Shown piece after piece: positions 45,999-47,767 of a stretch of 47,767 nt of DNA; position 1 is the first letter of the stretch, and each line of letters starts with the position of its first letter. The notes under the pieces are model-generated. The model saw only the letters and a list, made by a program, of their open reading frames with translations. It was not told the DNA's origin and made no database searches. The translations under genes and the position numbers were made by a program. Source of the DNA: Xanthoparmelia taractica (Eukaryota; Ascomycota; Lecanoromycetes; Lecanorales; Parmeliaceae); assembly GCA_033085395.1 (NCBI GenBank), contig JANQBS010000280.1:1-47767 (forward strand), written 5' to 3'.

Positions 45999-46609
45999 CG
46001 GGTCGGAAAGGTCTGGAATAGTCTGGGATATGGGGTGTCGATATCATATCATGGTATGGTATGATATTGAGATTATATTATTTGATTTTTATGGGATAGT
46101 CTGGGAGATATACTAATATTATGAAATGTACGGGTCGGAAAGGTGTGGTATCTGTTGAACATAGTCGTTTTCAACTTTTTTTTAACTTTTTTTAAAAAAT
46201 AATATCTTTTTAATCTATTTATAGAATTTTATAATTACATAAGCGTTCGCTTAAGCTTTCTACGTATTTTTAGAATATAAAAAAAATATCACGTAATATA
46301 TTTATTAAAAACTCAATGAGAGTATGGGATATCTTATATTATTCGATATGGTATTCGAAAAACTAGTCCCATACCATTAAATATACCACACCTTTCCGAC
46401 CCGTAATGGAATGGTCTAAGAAATTTCTGGTATATGCAGGAATATCTCATGTTATATATAGGAGTATAAGAAATATACTATATATAGAAGAAGTTACTCT
46501 ATATAGAATCATGAGAACGTATTCTAGTTATTATTCTAGCTATTACTTCACTTTATTATCGTTATTACTATTACTTTACTTTATTATCACGTTGTTGAGC
46601 TAAGCTCGT
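45999..46609 (+). repeat. Dispersed repeat, copy B (interrupted by a MITE)
   Basis: Begins cgggtcggaaaggtctgga after a TA and ends gagctaagctc. It is colinear with copy A except for an insertion at 46131-46403 and a shorter low-complexity tail. A 65-codon frame at 46406-46603 is only a translation of this repeat. Confidence 0.85.
46131..46403. mobile_element. MITE (273 bp) with 21-bp perfect inverted ends and TA duplication
   Basis: The left end cgggtcggaaaggtgtgg and the right end, its reverse complement, match perfectly over 21 bp. The element lies between two TA dinucleotides (46129-46130 and 46404-46405), the target duplication of Tc1/mariner-type transposases. There is no coding capacity. 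The interior contains poly(T/A) and a second inner inverted pair (gtatggg / cccatac near 46322 and 46369). Copy A of the host repeat shows the corresponding site without this insertion. Confidence 0.9.
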
Positions 46610-47767
46610 TATCGTATTTAATATCATGTTACGAAAGACCTTCGCAATTATCTAGGGCTTAGCGAGTTATTTCTACTGCTATTAATGTATTTAATTTATT
46701 TAATTATTAGAAGATTTGCTAGCACGCTAATTATAATAGTAATCTACTATCTACTCTGCGATAGCAAATTCTTCTTTTCTTCCTTCGCATTATGAAAAGA
46801 ATTTGTGATCGTTCTTTATAGTTATATATTCTTAATTATTAAAGTTACACGCTTCGTATAAATAATATAAAGATTAATATCTTCGAATATATAATAAAGA
46901 AAAGCTTTCGCTAACTTATAAATAATCTTCTTAGAATTCTAGTTATAATTCTAGTTATTATACGCCTTATTTGAATTAATAGATAGTTATCTTATTTCGT
47001 AAGCTACGAATAAGCTATATATTCTTAGCTTATAAAGTAACTCTTTTTACTTAAAATGCGTATAATTACGTGACTATATAAGAGTTAATTATAATTACTT
47101 CTTAATAAGAAAGATAAGATCTATTATTTAATTTAGAGATAATTTTAGTCTTTATTAATTCTTAAAGTGCGCTTAAGATAGAGAATTAAATTCGAAAATC
47201 TTCCTTTTTAATAAGTCTTAGAATCTTCTTTATTAGTCGAGTAAACACTTTTCGTAATATAATTAAATTCGTCGATTTTTATATACGACGAATCTCTTAT
47301 AACACGTGAGCTTAGAAATAATATTAATATTAATAAAAATATTTACTTTATAAACTTATTATTAGCTTTTTATTTTTGCGACTTTCTTATCGATTTAAAT
47401 TAAATTTTAAGTCTCTTTTAATTATATAACTTCTTAATATTAAAAGATTTAGATAAAAATATAAAAATATTTTTAAGTATCTTTATAGTATTATCGATAA
47501 CTAACAAAAAAGAGTTAGGCTTATACGAATTTATAATATTATTCGTAATTGCGAGCGCTGTTTTTATCGGGGAAAAAAGAGTAAAAAGAATATTTTAAAG
47601 AATATTAGAGTATTATTAACGTTAGATAGCTATTTAGAAAAAAGAATTTTAAAGATAATCGCGAAAATTATAATTAGAATAGAAATTTACACTTAGATAA
47701 TTATTAGAATATTTATTAGAATAGAAATTCGAACTCGCGTAGAAAGAAATCTAATTGATATATTAAT
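46610..47767 (-). other. RIP-degraded sequence, unidentified, best frame on the minus strand
   Basis: About 1.16 kb of AT-rich DNA with no long ORF. Read on the minus strand with stops taken as lost Gln, the stretch about 46790-47110 is protein-like (LIRSLRNKITIY; SFSLLYIRRY). I could not assign a transposon family. It continues past the right edge. Confidence 0.35.

Noticed and set aside
46406..46603. 65-codon ORF in the right AT-rich block
   Set aside because: Translation of the dispersed repeat tail (Tyr/Ser/Leu-rich); the other repeat copy does not keep it open.

Overview
The window reads as genomic DNA of a filamentous ascomycete (Pezizomycotina, perhaps Dothideomycetes; the class is inference). 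Protein genes carry short GT-AG introns (mostly 46-60 nt) with CTAAC/CTGAT-like branch sites and have typical filamentous-fungal homologues: a reducing polyketide synthase, Crb2/Rad9, a QDE-1/SAD-1-type RNA-dependent RNA polymerase, SGT1, an ABC-A transporter, a MARVEL protein and a Zn2Cys6 protein. Two blocks (about 3.43-11.34 kb and 43.6-47.8 kb) are extremely AT-rich, poor in CpA/TpG and full of in-frame TAA/TAG. This is the footprint of repeat-induced point mutation (RIP). All calls come from reading the sequence; no database search was run.

Layout. 1-2.9 kb: 5' part of a reducing PKS (minus strand, runs off the left edge, one frameshift), followed upstream by an FSH1/LovG-type serine hydrolase broken by several C-to-T style stops; together they look like the relic end of a secondary-metabolite cluster. 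3.43-11.34 kb: RIP block containing a decayed Helitron (Rep and helicase readable), a 173-bp tandem repeat, an LTR-like hairpin, and a run of three strong hairpins. 11.34-11.50 kb: an unmutated tRNA-like (SINE-like) insertion between 9-bp direct repeats. 12.6-17.05 kb: Crb2/Rad9 checkpoint mediator (+). 18.6-19.9 kb: nitronate monooxygenase (+). 20.3-25.2 kb: RNA-dependent RNA polymerase (-, nine exons). 25.95-27.2 kb: SGT1 (-). 27.8-33.0 kb: full-length ABC-A transporter (+, three exons), divergent from SGT1. 33.0-38.8 kb: gene-poor, with one candidate 59-aa ORF, a 73-aa single-pass membrane protein and long polypyrimidine/polypurine tracts. 38.8-39.5 kb: MARVEL-like membrane protein (-). 41.1-43.15 kb: Zn2Cys6 protein with C-terminal membrane helices (-), with a frame break. 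43.6-47.8 kb: second RIP block with a decayed MULE transposase interrupted by a clean solo LTR, and two copies of a repeat, one carrying a 273-bp TA-flanked MITE.

How it fits together. The housekeeping genes (12.6-43 kb) form a gene-bearing island between two transposon graveyards, and the cluster relic lies outside the left graveyard. The RIP blocks record two layers: old RIP-mutated Helitron and MULE copies, and younger short insertions (solo LTR, SINE-like element, MITE) that look little mutated. The PKS and the hydrolase probably worked together in product release. The other genes are unrelated in function and simply neighbours.
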